From: Candidatus Leptovillus gracilis
GTDB taxonomy: Bacteria > Chloroflexota > Anaerolineae > Promineifilales > Promineifilaceae
NCBI GenBank assembly: GCA_016716065.1
Contig: JADJXA010000025.1
Coordinates: 1 to 64,000, forward strand
DNA: 64,000 bases
Reading direction: 5' to 3'
The notes below the pieces were generated by a model that had not been told where the DNA came from, did not search any database, and worked only from the letters and a program-made list of their open reading frames with translations. Below, one piece after another: positions 26,428 to 35,468 of this stretch. Position 1 is the first letter of the stretch; each line of letters starts with the position of its first letter. The translations under genes and the position numbers were made by a program.

Positions 26428-27373
26428 TGACTACCACTCGTTGGTCACCTGTCAGTGAAAGAAATACTTCTTCCAGAGTCGGCTCACGGCGGGTAACGCT
26501 GGTTACAGTGTAACCGGCCTCATCCAACAGGCTGTAGAGAGACAAGATTTGTGGCTGCGATGGCGCCGTCCATTCAAACAGGCCGTTTTGCACATTAAGT
26601 CCAGGGAATTGGCCCATGAAACGCTGCTGCCAATCTATGGTGGGCATTTGCTCCATCTTGATGAGAGTGATAGGCCGGGCATCAAACTGCTGTAACAGTA
26701 CGGCCGTCTTGTCATGGGCCACTTCACGTCCCTGATGGATGACAAATATCCGCCCGGCCAACCGCTGCGCCAGGTCCATAACGTGCGTCGTCAACAGCAC
26801 TGCCTTGCCGCTGGCAGCCAGATTGGCTACGGTTTCTTCAAGCAAGCGTGCCGCGGCCACATCCAGGCCCAGGGTCGGTTCGTCAAGAACCAGGATGTCC
26901 GGATCGTGCATTAAAGCGTTGGCAATCGCCACTTTCTGCTGCATTCCCCGGCTGAATTTACGGACTTCTATGTTGCGCTGCTCAATCAAGTCGAGCATGG
27001 TTAGCAGTTGATGGGCGCGATCATCAATCTGTGGCCGCGACAGCCCGCGCAATCCGCCAAAATAGCGCAAGTTCTCCAGCGCCGACAGCCGCCAGTAGGC
27101 GTTCCTTGCCCCTTCCAGCACCGCACCGACATGCTGTGCACCGACGCGCATCTCTTTCTCCTGGCTCATATCGTAACCCATAATCTCAGTGTAACCGGCG
27201 GTGGGCAAGATGAGACCTAAGGCCATCTTAATAGTCGTGGTTTTGCCGGCGCCGTTGGGTCCCAGTAAAGCCAGGATTTCGCCAGCGTACACAGAAAAAG
27301 AAATGTCAGCCACCACGGTTTGCTTGCCATAGATTTTCGTCAAACTATCGGCGACAATCAAAGGTTCGCCCAT
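26411..27373 (-). CDS. ABC transporter ATP-binding protein
   Basis: 320 aa. Walker A GPNGAGKT (38-45), ABC signature FSRGMQQK, Walker B ILVLDEPTLGLD, and LLTTHVMD with the switch His. A C-terminal extension of about 100 aa (ITLIKMEQMPTIDW to PTLEEVFLSLTG) is typical of drug/peptide exporters of the CcmA/NodI type. It overlaps the end of the histidine-kinase gene by 16 bp, so exporter and sensor are made from one message. Similar kinase-exporter units serve bacteriocins and peptide signals. Confidence 0.9.
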   Translation of the reverse strand: MGEPLIVADSLTKIYGKQTVVADISFSVYAGEILALLGPNGAGKTTTIKMALGLILPTAGYTEIMGYDMSQEKEMRVGAQHVGAVLEGARNAYWRLSALENLRYFGGLRGLSRPQIDDRAHQLLTMLDLIEQRNIEVRKFSRGMQQKVAIANALMHDPDILVLDEPTLGLDVAAARLLEETVANLAASGKAVLLTTHVMDLAQRLAGRIFVIHQGREVAHDKTAVLLQQFDARPITLIKMEQMPTIDWQQRFMGQFPGLNVQNGLFEWTAPSQPQILSLYSLLDEAGYTVTSVTRREPTLEEVFLSLTGDQRVVVNDFSV

Positions 27374-29528
27374 CTTGGGTCCTCCAATGGGATCTCCAGG
27401 ATAACGGCCGTTCCCCGCGGCTGGCGCGGTTGAATAGTCAACCGCCCGCGCACCAGATCGGTCCGGTCACGCATCCCTACTAATCCCAGATGCCCCTGCC
27501 GGATCAGTTCCGGCGTGGTAAAAGATGAAATGTTACACCCCACCCCATCATCAGCGATTTCCACGCGCAAACATTCGTCCGTCTCACTGACGGTGATCCA
27601 GGCGCGCTTTGTTTGGGCATGTTTCACGACATTGTTGAGTGATTCCATAACAATCCCGTAAACGGCTGTACCCACGTTGAGGGGCGGCGGCTGATACAGG
27701 ATAGCGTCTGATGCCTGCAGGTTTTGTTCAATAGTTAGTCCAAACTGACGCTCAAAGCGGATTACATTATCACTCACAATCATTTGTAATCCCATCTCAA
27801 TAGGTGGTGGGAAAAGGCCTTTGCTGATATCGCGTAGTTCCTCCATCACATGTTGCAATCTATTCATTTCCCGACGTATCTTCGGGATAACTGCTGGTGA
27901 ACAGGCATCGGGGGTAAGCAGTACCTGATGCAATACGTTTGCTGAGTAAGCAAGGCTCTGCACGGGCCGGTCGTGGATGTCCTTAGACAGATTTTTGCGC
28001 TCTGTTTCTCTAGCGCTCAAAACCTGCAAAGAGAGATAGCGCGAGACATTGAAGAGGAAAATGGCTTCGCTGCCGACGGCAATGATGCTGGCGGCCTGCG
28101 TTAGAAAAACGACTTGCTCGGTATTGAAGTAACCGCCCTGAGGTCGGGCAAAAGCCAGGTAGCCGATCAAGTCATCACGAACGCGGATGGGCAGGATCAG
28201 TTCCGACCACGGATGAACGGTCCAGCAGGTGTGACGACTGTCGGTGCGAGCATCTGAACGCAGCAAAAAATTCGTAAGGGGTTCCATCTCGTCGAGTTTA
28301 ACGGGTAAGTCGGAGGCATGCCCGGTCGTAATCACGTTCAACTGCCCATCATTTTGAATCAACGCCAGCAGCGCTTGCGGAATTTGAAAATCTTGCGCCA
28401 GTTGGGCGACGATGGCCTCCAATGTCGAAATGTCTGGCTTCAAGCTCAAAGCTAAGGTGAAAAGGGGCAATGATTTATTCTGAACAACTTCGCCAAAAAA
28501 AAGCTCTCGTATCAAGAGATCCACTGGTTTGCTCATGTACAGAACCAAAAACAGAACCGGTAAGAATATCAGAGTCTCCGGCAGGACAGAAGTGGTGGAA
28601 ACAGAAATGCGGCCACGAATGAATGCAAGCGCGCTGCCGTAAACAACCAACGTCACCAGGGCCAAAATCAGAAAAAGGGCTGTCTTGCTGAAAACAACAT
28701 CAAAACCAAGATAACCACGGCGGAAGATAACAAATAGATAGCCAGCCGGGACCAAAACAAACAATGAAATTGCCAGGGGGAAAGGCAGGAGTACAACATC
28801 GGCCAGACCACGTGGCACCAAGGTCAGCAATGTAACCGGCATAATCGCCAGGCCAATAAAGAGTAACAGGATAATCAGTTGCTTGCGCTGATACGAAGAC
28901 GCTGGTACTCGCCAGATCCGTATGACTAACTGGAAGAAGCTGGTCAACCAGGCCACACCACCCACCAGTAGAAGCAATTCGTAGAAACCAAGTCCTGACA
29001 GCGTGTCTAGGCTGGTATGGTTAGGAAACAGAAAGAGGGCTTCCGCCAACGCCAACAGACCAAGGAGGCCAGCTAACACCCACAAGGCTCCGAACATCCT
29101 ACGCCCTGACTGTGATAGAGGTTGGAAGCGAGGCACACCACCCAGGTAGAATATCCCCATCACCGACATATACCAGACGGGCCGTGACAACCAGGCTCCT
29201 GTCACGCTTAGAATTTCTGCTTGCACCCCGGTCAACGCCACGGCCAGGCCGACGAAAATATAGGCCACCCAAATTGCCGTCTGGTTCTCGGGACGGGTAA
29301 ACCACAACATGATAGAGCCAACCAGCCAGAAACTCAGCACCAAAAAACCGGTTGGCACCCGGTAAGACAATCCAATCTCCGTGGTGCCATCCGGGAAAGG
29401 GACGCGAACGGTTAATACCTGACGGCCAACGACAATTAGAATTACCCACTGACGACAATTAGAAATGCCCATTTAGGCGTCAACGTGACTGCGGCTAAAC
29501 TCCTGACATTTATGTAAGGAGTAAAGCA

Positions 29529-31122
29529 ATGACAGCCACCGACGCACAAGTGAGGATTGCTATGCGTGAACGAAAAAGGGTAAGAATCAGGAACAGGCGG
29601 CGGCCAAAGCCAATCTGCGCAGCCGCAAAACAGTCAGCAAATACGAGCAGTCGGGTTTGCTGCCCCGTCAACTAGAGAAGGCGCGGACGTACAAGACCCG
29701 ACCGGATGCTTTTGCTGCTGAGTGGCCGATGTTAGAGAAAATGCTGGCCGCGGCCCCGGAGTTGGAAGCTAAGACATTGTTCGACTGGCTGTGCGAACAG
29801 CAGCCGGGCAAATACCAGGAGGGTCAACTGCGTACCCTGCAACGACGTGTCACGACCTGGCGGGCGCTGAACCAAGAGCAAACGGCCAGTCTGGACCAGA
29901 TACGGGAGCCAGGCGAGATGATGCAGTTGGACGGCACCTGGATGACCGAACTAGAGGTGACGCTGGAGGGACAACCGTTCAAACACATGCTCATCCACAG
30001 CGTCCTGCCTTATTCCAACTGGGAATGGGGGCGTGTGGCGCAGTCGGAATCGTTGAGCGCGGTGCGCCTGGGCTTACAAAGCGCATTGCTGAAATTGGGC
30101 TATGTGCCGCAAATTGTCCAGACAGACAACAGTTCGGCGGCAACCCGCCGCTTGCGCAGTGATGAAGAGGGACGCGAACGGCCGTACACCGATGAGTATC
30201 TGGCGCTGCTGGCCCACTATGGCCTGACGCCGCAGACGATTCATCTGGGTGCGTCTGACGAGAATGGGGATGTGGAATCGAGCAACGGCAAGCTAAAACA
30301 GTCGGTGGCGCAGCAGTTGTTGCTGCGTGGCAGCCGCGATTTCGCCAGCCTGGCGGTGTATGAGACCTTTTTGTTTGACATCATGGACAAGCGCAACAAA
30401 CGGCGCGAGATGCGATTGCGCGAAGAATTGGCGGTGATGCGGCCGTTGTCGGCCACGCCGCTGGCAACCACAGCAAACTGCGGCTGCGCGTCAGTCAGGG
30501 CAGCCTCATTCGAGTGCTGGAGAAGACTTATTCTGTGCCCACGTCGCTCATCGGCAAAATGGTGACGGTGGTTATCCATGAGTGGTCGTTGGAGATTTAT
30601 TACGCCGGTCAACTGGTAGACCGCTTCGCCCGGCTCATTGGCAATGAGGTCCACCAGGTGAATTACCGCCATGTCATTGACAGCTTGCTGCGCAAACCGG
30701 GGGGCTTTCGCCGCTACCGGTATCGGGACGATTTGTTCCCCTCGCTCGTCTTTCGGCAGGCGTGGGAGGCGCTGGACCGGCAGTATGCGCCACGCCGGGC
30801 CGATTTAGCTTATTTGCGAATTCTGCATCTGGCGGCGCGTCATCTAGAGTGTGACGTGGCGGCGGCTTTGGAACTGCTGCTGACCACCGGTCAGACGTGG
30901 AGCGAGGTGGATGTGGCCGAACTCCTGCGTGTGGAAACGGCGGTCGTGCCGGCGCTGACGCAGCCGGTGGTGGAATTGCGCCTGTACGACCAGTTGTTGG
31001 TCGGCGGTGGCGCGCTGAGCGGTGGCGCGCTGAGCGGTGGCGCGCTGAGCGGTGGCGCGCTGAGCGGTGGCGCGCTGAGCGGTGGCGCGCTGAGCGGTGG
31101 CGCGCTAGGCGGTGGCGCATGA
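29529..31122 (+). pseudogene. istA: IstA-like transposase, copy 1, frameshifted
   Basis: The DDE transposase of an IS21-type element. Landmarks: an N-terminal HTH region (AAAKANLRSRKTVSKYEQ), catalytic stretches MMQLDGTWMTE, IVQTDNSSAA and DENGDVESSNG. The C-terminus is six GGALS repeats from a 15-bp repeat. Compared with copy 2, one A is missing near 29580 and one C near 30467, each breaking the frame; the 1594-bp span is not a multiple of three. The end overlaps istB by four bases (ATGA). Confidence 0.8.
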
Positions 31123-31910
31123 CGACGGGCATGAATCAGAGCGAGATGGTGCGGCTGCATTGCAAGACGCTGCGGCTGCCGACGATGGCAGCAGCGCTTG
31201 AGGAAGGGATGCGCTGCGCGGAACGGGATAACTGGCCGCTGGATGCTTTTTTAGCCCACTTGTTGGAACAGGAGGTGGCGACGCGGCAGCAGCGGCGCAT
31301 TGAGCGTCTGCGGCTGGAGTCGAAGCTGCCGCCGGGGAAAACGTTTGCCGTTTTTGACGAAGGCCGCTTGCCGCTGCGCATCCGGCGGCAGTTACCCTAT
31401 TTGCAGGCCGGGGACTTTGTCAATCAGGCCCAGAATGTGTTGTGCTTTGGTTTACCGGGCACAGGCAAAACGCATCTGGCGGCGGCCGTGGGGCATCTGT
31501 TGGTGGAAAACGGCCGTTCGGTGCTGTTTACGCCGACCTTCAAGCTGGTGGGGCGGCTGCTGCGGGCTAAGCAGGAATATGAACTGGAACGAGAACTGCG
31601 GCGTTTAGACCGGTTTGAGGTGGTCATTCTGGATGATATTGGCTATGTGCAGCAGAGTCGGGAAGAGATGGAGGTGTTGTTCACCTTTTTGAGCGAGCGG
31701 TATGAGCGGCACAGTCTGGTGATTACCTCCAACCTGGTCTTTTCGGAGTGGGACAAGATATTCAAGGACCCATTGACGACGGCGGCCGCCATAGACCGGG
31801 TGGTGCATCATAGCATCATCATTGAGTTTGGGCGAGACATCCAGAGTATGCGCATGGAAGAGGCGCAACGGAGTCAGGCGGCGCTGCGACCAGAGGTGGG
31901 CGTAGGGTAA
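31119..31910 (+). CDS. istB: IstB-like transposition helper ATPase, copy 1
   Basis: 263 aa, intact. A DnaC-like AAA+ ATPase that directs IstA to target DNA: Walker A GLPGTGKT, Walker B VVILDDIGY, then ITSNLVFSEW and AAAIDRVVHHS (sensor and arginine region). The ATG overlaps the istA stop as in canonical IS21 elements. Confidence 0.9.
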   Translation: MTTGMNQSEMVRLHCKTLRLPTMAAALEEGMRCAERDNWPLDAFLAHLLEQEVATRQQRRIERLRLESKLPPGKTFAVFDEGRLPLRIRRQLPYLQAGDFVNQAQNVLCFGLPGTGKTHLAAAVGHLLVENGRSVLFTPTFKLVGRLLRAKQEYELERELRRLDRFEVVILDDIGYVQQSREEMEVLFTFLSERYERHSLVITSNLVFSEWDKIFKDPLTTAAAIDRVVHHSIIIEFGRDIQSMRMEEAQRSQAALRPEVGVG

Positions 31911-31930
31911 CTTTTCATGGGGAGAAAATC

Positions 31931-32266
31931 GTGGCAAAAATGACGCCAGAAATCCGTGACCAACTCTTGTTCTGTTATCCCGACCCCGTGCCTGTGTGCT
32001 CGGTGGAGTCACCCGCCTGGTTTGCCTGGTTGGAAACGGCGTCGGCCTTCCGCTATTGCAGTGGACAGCGGCGCAATCTGTGTCGCGGGCATGGCCCGTT
32101 GTATGGACCTGTGTCTTTCCGCAAGGAGCGGCGGCGGCAGATGGGACTGTGGTATGCCTATCGCCGGGTGCATGGCGTTTTGTACAAGCGGTATGTTGGT
32201 AAGTCGGCCGGGTTGACGCTGGCGCGGTTGGAGGAAACGGCCGTGTGGCTCAATGAGATATGGTGA
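31931..32266 (+). CDS. 111-aa passenger protein of the IS21-like element
   Basis: A GTG start lies 20 bp after istB, following GGGGAGAA. The C-terminal half (LWYAYRRVHGVLYKRYVGKS, then LTLARLEETAVWLN) recalls short domains in phage-integrase and Chloroflexi mobile-element proteins that begin WYAYRR. The first half has a Cys/His-bearing patch (YCSGQRRNLCRGHG). It is carried by both copies of the element, which supports function. It is not a usual IS21 component; role unknown. Confidence 0.6.
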   Translation: MAKMTPEIRDQLLFCYPDPVPVCSVESPAWFAWLETASAFRYCSGQRRNLCRGHGPLYGPVSFRKERRRQMGLWYAYRRVHGVLYKRYVGKSAGLTLARLEETAVWLNEIW

Positions 32267-32644
32267 CAGATGGGAAGCATTAAGGAGGGCCTATGGTGGT
32301 GGTTGGCAGGCTGGCTGACGGCTTGTCGGGGCGTGTTTTTATGGGAACGGTATGGGCATTTCTAATTGTCGTTGATGGGCATTTCTAATTGTCGTTGACA
32401 GACCTGATCACCACGTTGAATGGTGTAGGTGTATGCTGATTTTGCCAGACCACTGAATACTGCGGCGGAACGGTGTACCGGCGTCCCATCAATTTGTAAA
32501 ACAATGTCCCCTGGCTGCAAAACGGACGCAGCCAGTGACGAATCGGGCACTTCCAGAATGACCAGACGCTCCTCTGGACGCCAATGAAAACCAAAATCAG
32601 CAAACGGGACAACCAACCAGACAGCAAGGCCACAGTAGAGAATA

Positions 32645-33663
32645 GACATTATCCTAAATAAGATCGAGCAGGTTAATGGTCTCAACTGCATGACGGAATG
32701 AAACACGTAAATTGTGTAAACCGCAGGCTATGGCCATGACCAGGTCGTCAAAACTTGTTTTCCAATTACGTAAAACATCCTTAACTATCCGGCACCGCTT
32801 GACACCAGCTATCACGTTTTCCACAATGATCCGTCCAGAAGCGATAGCCTTATTCAAAAAGCGGTCGGCGGTTGACAGGTCTTTGCCACGGGCCTTTTTC
32901 TTTGGTTGCACAATGATGATGTTATCTTGTTCATACCCCTGAAAGCCGGTATCTTGTTCAACGACGGCATGGTCAGGGAAAGATAATGCCGCCTCATCAG
33001 CTATCTTTTTGTCATGTTTACTGCCCGGGACGGTTTTGCTGAGAAACCAGACACGCCGATTATCAGGATGAACAACCAGATGATTTTTGACCGAATGACA
33101 CTTCTTTTTGCCACTATAGTACACTTCCTGGTTCTTTTTGGGCCGCTGTCGTCGTCTCTCAGTCCCATCTTGCGTGAACGTCAGGGTCTCACATTGCGCC
33201 AATACCTGCGCCAGTTGTTGTCCATCTCGTTCGGGTAGGTGTCCCATTTGTTGCAAAGCCTCTTTGAGAACATCGGCGGTGCGTTGAATGAGGCGGTTGG
33301 CCTGACTTTGACTAAGCCCAAACATAAATGCTTGCAATTCCTGGATGGGATAGAGTTTCATATACATCAGGATGAATAGCAACCTGTCGGACATCAATTC
33401 AAGACCCAGTTTCCGACCACCGCCTGCTTTGCGTTTTCGATTTAGGCGTCTACTGGCTCTTTTTCTTTCGTCGGCTTGCCAGGCATTGTCAAAAGCAACG
33501 AGTAACTCCAGAAACTCTGCTTCATCTAATCCTGTGAAGGCTTGCAGCAGTTTCGGCTCTTTTTGTAGATTACTGTATGATAACATCAGGTAGCACCTCT
33601 TTTTCTTTGATTTCCGGCTGATTTTACAGCCTTTTGGTGCTACTTTTTATTTTGGATAATGTC
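32645..33663 (-). mobile_element. IS5-like insertion sequence
   Basis: 1019 bp with inverted ends GACATTATCC(T/A)AAATAA and a TA duplication (32643-32644 and 33664-33665). Excision restores the kinase frame exactly. A TA target suits the IS427-like branch of IS5. Confidence 0.85.
32654..33586 (-). CDS. IS5-family (DDE_Tnp_4-like) transposase
   Basis: 310 aa. Begins MLSYSNLQKEPKLLQAF; the N-terminal part is a helix-turn-helix-4-like region (LLFILMYMKLYPIQELQAFM, LSQSQANRLI). The catalytic domain has TQDGTERRRQRPKKNQ with YYSGKKKCHSVKNHLVV, then VEQDTGFQGYEQ and IVENVIAGVKRCRIVKD: D, D and E in the expected order. Intact and possibly active. Confidence 0.85.
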   Translation of the reverse strand: MLSYSNLQKEPKLLQAFTGLDEAEFLELLVAFDNAWQADERKRASRRLNRKRKAGGGRKLGLELMSDRLLFILMYMKLYPIQELQAFMFGLSQSQANRLIQRTADVLKEALQQMGHLPERDGQQLAQVLAQCETLTFTQDGTERRRQRPKKNQEVYYSGKKKCHSVKNHLVVHPDNRRVWFLSKTVPGSKHDKKIADEAALSFPDHAVVEQDTGFQGYEQDNIIIVQPKKKARGKDLSTADRFLNKAIASGRIIVENVIAGVKRCRIVKDVLRNWKTSFDDLVMAIACGLHNLRVSFRHAVETINLLDLI

Positions 33664-33725
33664 TAATAAACAGCAGCGCCAAACTTCCAGCCACGTAACG
33701 GCTACGGTAAAGTAAGGCATCTATC

Positions 33726-34678
33726 TCAAACATAGACCGCCAACTTGCTGCGGGCGGGTTCCGGCACGCCCGACAGAGCCGTAATTGCTTTTTCCCCAAA
33801 GACCTTCGCCATGCGCAAACTCCACTCTATAGCCCCCATCTCTTCCAATAGCCCCAGAATTTCTGACACCTGGGTGACTGATGGTGAATCTTGCAGTCGG
33901 GCCAATAAGTGCGCTTGGGCCGGATGCTCTGCCTGGGCTGCTGCATACAAAACTGGTAAACGGAAACGGCCGTTGATCAAATCCGAAACGCCTTGTCCAT
34001 CTTTCGGGTACACATCCTCACAATCGTCAATAATGGCTACTTTCAGGCCAAGGTTGTAACCAAATGTATGCAAAGCGCTGAGGATCGGCTCGTCGGCCGC
34101 ATACAATCGACCACCCAGCCACGCGCCAGTAGCAAACACCTCGCCTGTGGTGGCAATAATATGGTCGAAGTAAGCTTCTAAAGCCATCGCCGACAAATCG
34201 TACTGTGGTTCACGCGCCTGTGCGCGCGCCGCTTGCATTCCCGTCCGGCTCAAGACATATAAAAGATCGCGCAGGGTTTCGCCCCGATCCGCAAGGTGGG
34301 CCAGACAGAACGAAGCCGCTTCCAAGAGGCAATGCCCAGCGGCAGCGCCAATGCTGGCCCGCCCTGCATCCAGGGCCACGCCAACCCTTCATCATCCTGC
34401 AGATCGTCAAAAATGCGCGCCGCCAGGAGATGCAACAGCCAAGACCCAGTGAGCGGCCAAACGTCTTCTGAATGGCCGCCCAAACTGTGATAAACCACAG
34501 CCGGCAGCGTATCGGTCAACAACGCTGCCCCTGGTCTTGTATGACGCCCACGCCAATGCTCTAAAGAGCGAGTCAGATCCGGCCAATCGGATTGAGGAAG
34601 AATGTGGGAGTTTATAAAGTGATAGGTGTGATGGAGGTTCTGAGTAGGGAGTGTGTAAATAGATGGCTTTGAGTTCAC
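33726..34678 (-). pseudogene. ComQ-like isoprenyl diphosphate synthase/transferase, one frameshift
   Basis: About 317 aa after correcting one indel near 34345 (PALALPLG to HCLLEAASFCLAHL). Both aspartate-rich motifs of the polyprenyl synthase fold are present: RIFDDLQDDEG and VAIIDDCEDV. In ComQ this fold transfers a farnesyl or geranyl group to a Trp of the ComX precursor. The family also includes ordinary prenyl diphosphate synthases, so chemistry alone cannot decide. The position decides: it lies between a small Trp-bearing peptide gene and a ComP-like kinase, whose start overlaps this stop. GTG 34678 follows AGGAAG; TTG 34699 is an alternative. Confidence 0.65.
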
Positions 34679-34745
34679 ACGTTCTTCCTGAAAGGGCAAT
34701 CCGGTGTTCTCAAGTCCGGCAGCTTCACCATTTCAGTCGGGGAAC

Positions 34746-34937
34746 TTATCCCCAGCATCTTTTACACTCAGCCAACAAAATACGCAGACCTGTGACGGGC
34801 TGGGCGTCAGTCAGTTCAATCTTTTTTTGACCAAAACCTAATTCGCGCAAGAGCAGGGGGGCTTCTTGCGCCTTTAGCGATGAAGGGGAAGGTGAAGGGA
34901 AAGAGGAAGGGGAAACAGGTAAAACTAAGGAAGTCAT
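34746..34937 (-). CDS. ComX-like peptide pheromone precursor candidate
   Basis: 63 aa from an ATG placed after AGGAGAT. The first 22 residues are Ser/Pro-rich. The rest is LRELGFGQKKIELTDAQ followed by PVTGLRILLAECKRCWG. ComX precursors are about 55-73 aa, poorly conserved, and carry the isoprenylated Trp within the last few residues; B. subtilis 168 ComX ends with Gln-Trp-Gly-Asp. Here the only Trp is the penultimate residue. The gene is directly upstream of the ComQ-like gene and downstream of site 1 and a promoter. Sequence similarity is too weak for proof; the call rests on size, the Trp and context. Confidence 0.55.
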   Translation of the reverse strand: MTSLVLPVSPSSFPSPSPSSLKAQEAPLLLRELGFGQKKIELTDAQPVTGLRILLAECKRCWG

Positions 34938-35020
34938 CAAACATATCTCCTTTGGCAAGATTTTGGGCAGGTGACTAACCTAAAATTAAACCAACCTGCT
35001 GTCGATATACACAACCTGAC

Positions 35021-35031
35021 AGTATAGTATA
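35021..35031 (-). promoter_or_regulatory. Putative -10 region of the peptide operon
   Basis: Two overlapping TATACT hexamers on the minus strand, about 50 bp downstream of site 1 and 90 bp before the peptide start. No good -35 is seen, which suits an activator-dependent promoter. Confidence 0.4.
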
Positions 35032-35061
35032 AACCGTATCACAAAATTCATTGGGAGGGGA

Positions 35062-35097
35062 TAGACAATTGTTGACGATTTTCCGCAACAATTGTTA
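35062..35097 (-). promoter_or_regulatory. Palindromic site 1, ComA-box-like core
   Basis: Plus strand TTGACG (35072-35077), five bases, CCGCAA (35083-35088), nested in outer arms CAATTGTT and AACAATTG. Lies between the response-regulator gene and the peptide gene, centred about 50 bp upstream of a TATACT -10. Near-identical to site 2 at 24558. Confidence 0.65.
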
Positions 35098-35468
35098 GTG
35101 TCCTCTTTTTACCTCTCAAGAACTTAACTGAGAATAATACCTAACTCCAGACAACGAATCATGGCCGCGGCCGTGTTGCCCACACCTAAAGCCGCATATG
35201 ACTTGGACATGTGCGCCCGTACCGTCGCTGGTTTAATCCCAAAAACTGCTGCGTGATCATCAGAGGTGTCATTCGGATAGCGGAAGTAATGGGTTAATAG
35301 CTCGATCTGCTGCGCCGAGAGGTCTATTGGAGGGTCAGTACTTGGACGCGCCAGAAGCCGTTGAATGGATTCTGAAAAATAGACACCTCCGGCGCCCACT
35401 TTTTCAATGGCCGATGTCAGGGCAATGGACATGTCGTCCCCCTTCAGGATATAACCGGCAACACCTAG

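Larger units (their letters stand above)
29423..32401 (+). mobile_element. IS21-like insertion sequence, copy 1
   Basis: 2979 bp flanked by ACCTGA duplications (29417-29422 and 32402-32407). Ends: CGGCCAACGACAATTAGAAT on the left; the right end read inwards is CTGTCAACGACAATTAGAAA. Internal sub-terminal copies of CAACGACAATTAG repeat at both ends, as in IS21 family ends. Carries istA, istB and a third short gene. It sits inside the histidine-kinase gene. Confidence 0.9.
27358..33733 (-). pseudogene. ComP-like membrane histidine kinase, interrupted by two insertion sequences
   Basis: Coding parts are 33733-33664, 32642-32408 plus one target copy, and 29422-27358. Removing both elements and one copy of each target duplication (TA; ACCTGA) leaves 2370 bp, exactly 790 codons. 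Both junctions read through (SLALLFIILYCGLAVW; QRGDQVLTVRVPF). The 789-aa protein has one membrane helix, an extracytoplasmic PDZ-like domain (LQPGDIVLQIDGTPV), about seven more membrane helices and a GAF-like segment. The cytoplasmic kinase has HisKA_3 with KDIHDRPVQSL and an HATPase domain with ESLNNVVKHA, DDGVG and GLVGMRDR. B. subtilis ComP is about 769 aa with the same kinase class. The start overlaps the stop of the ComQ-like gene by 8 bp. As assembled it cannot make the sensor. Confidence 0.8.

Noticed and set aside
27358..29472. Kinase starting at MGISNCRQW
   Set aside because: Those first residues are the IS21-like end read in frame; the true start lies beyond both insertions at 33733.
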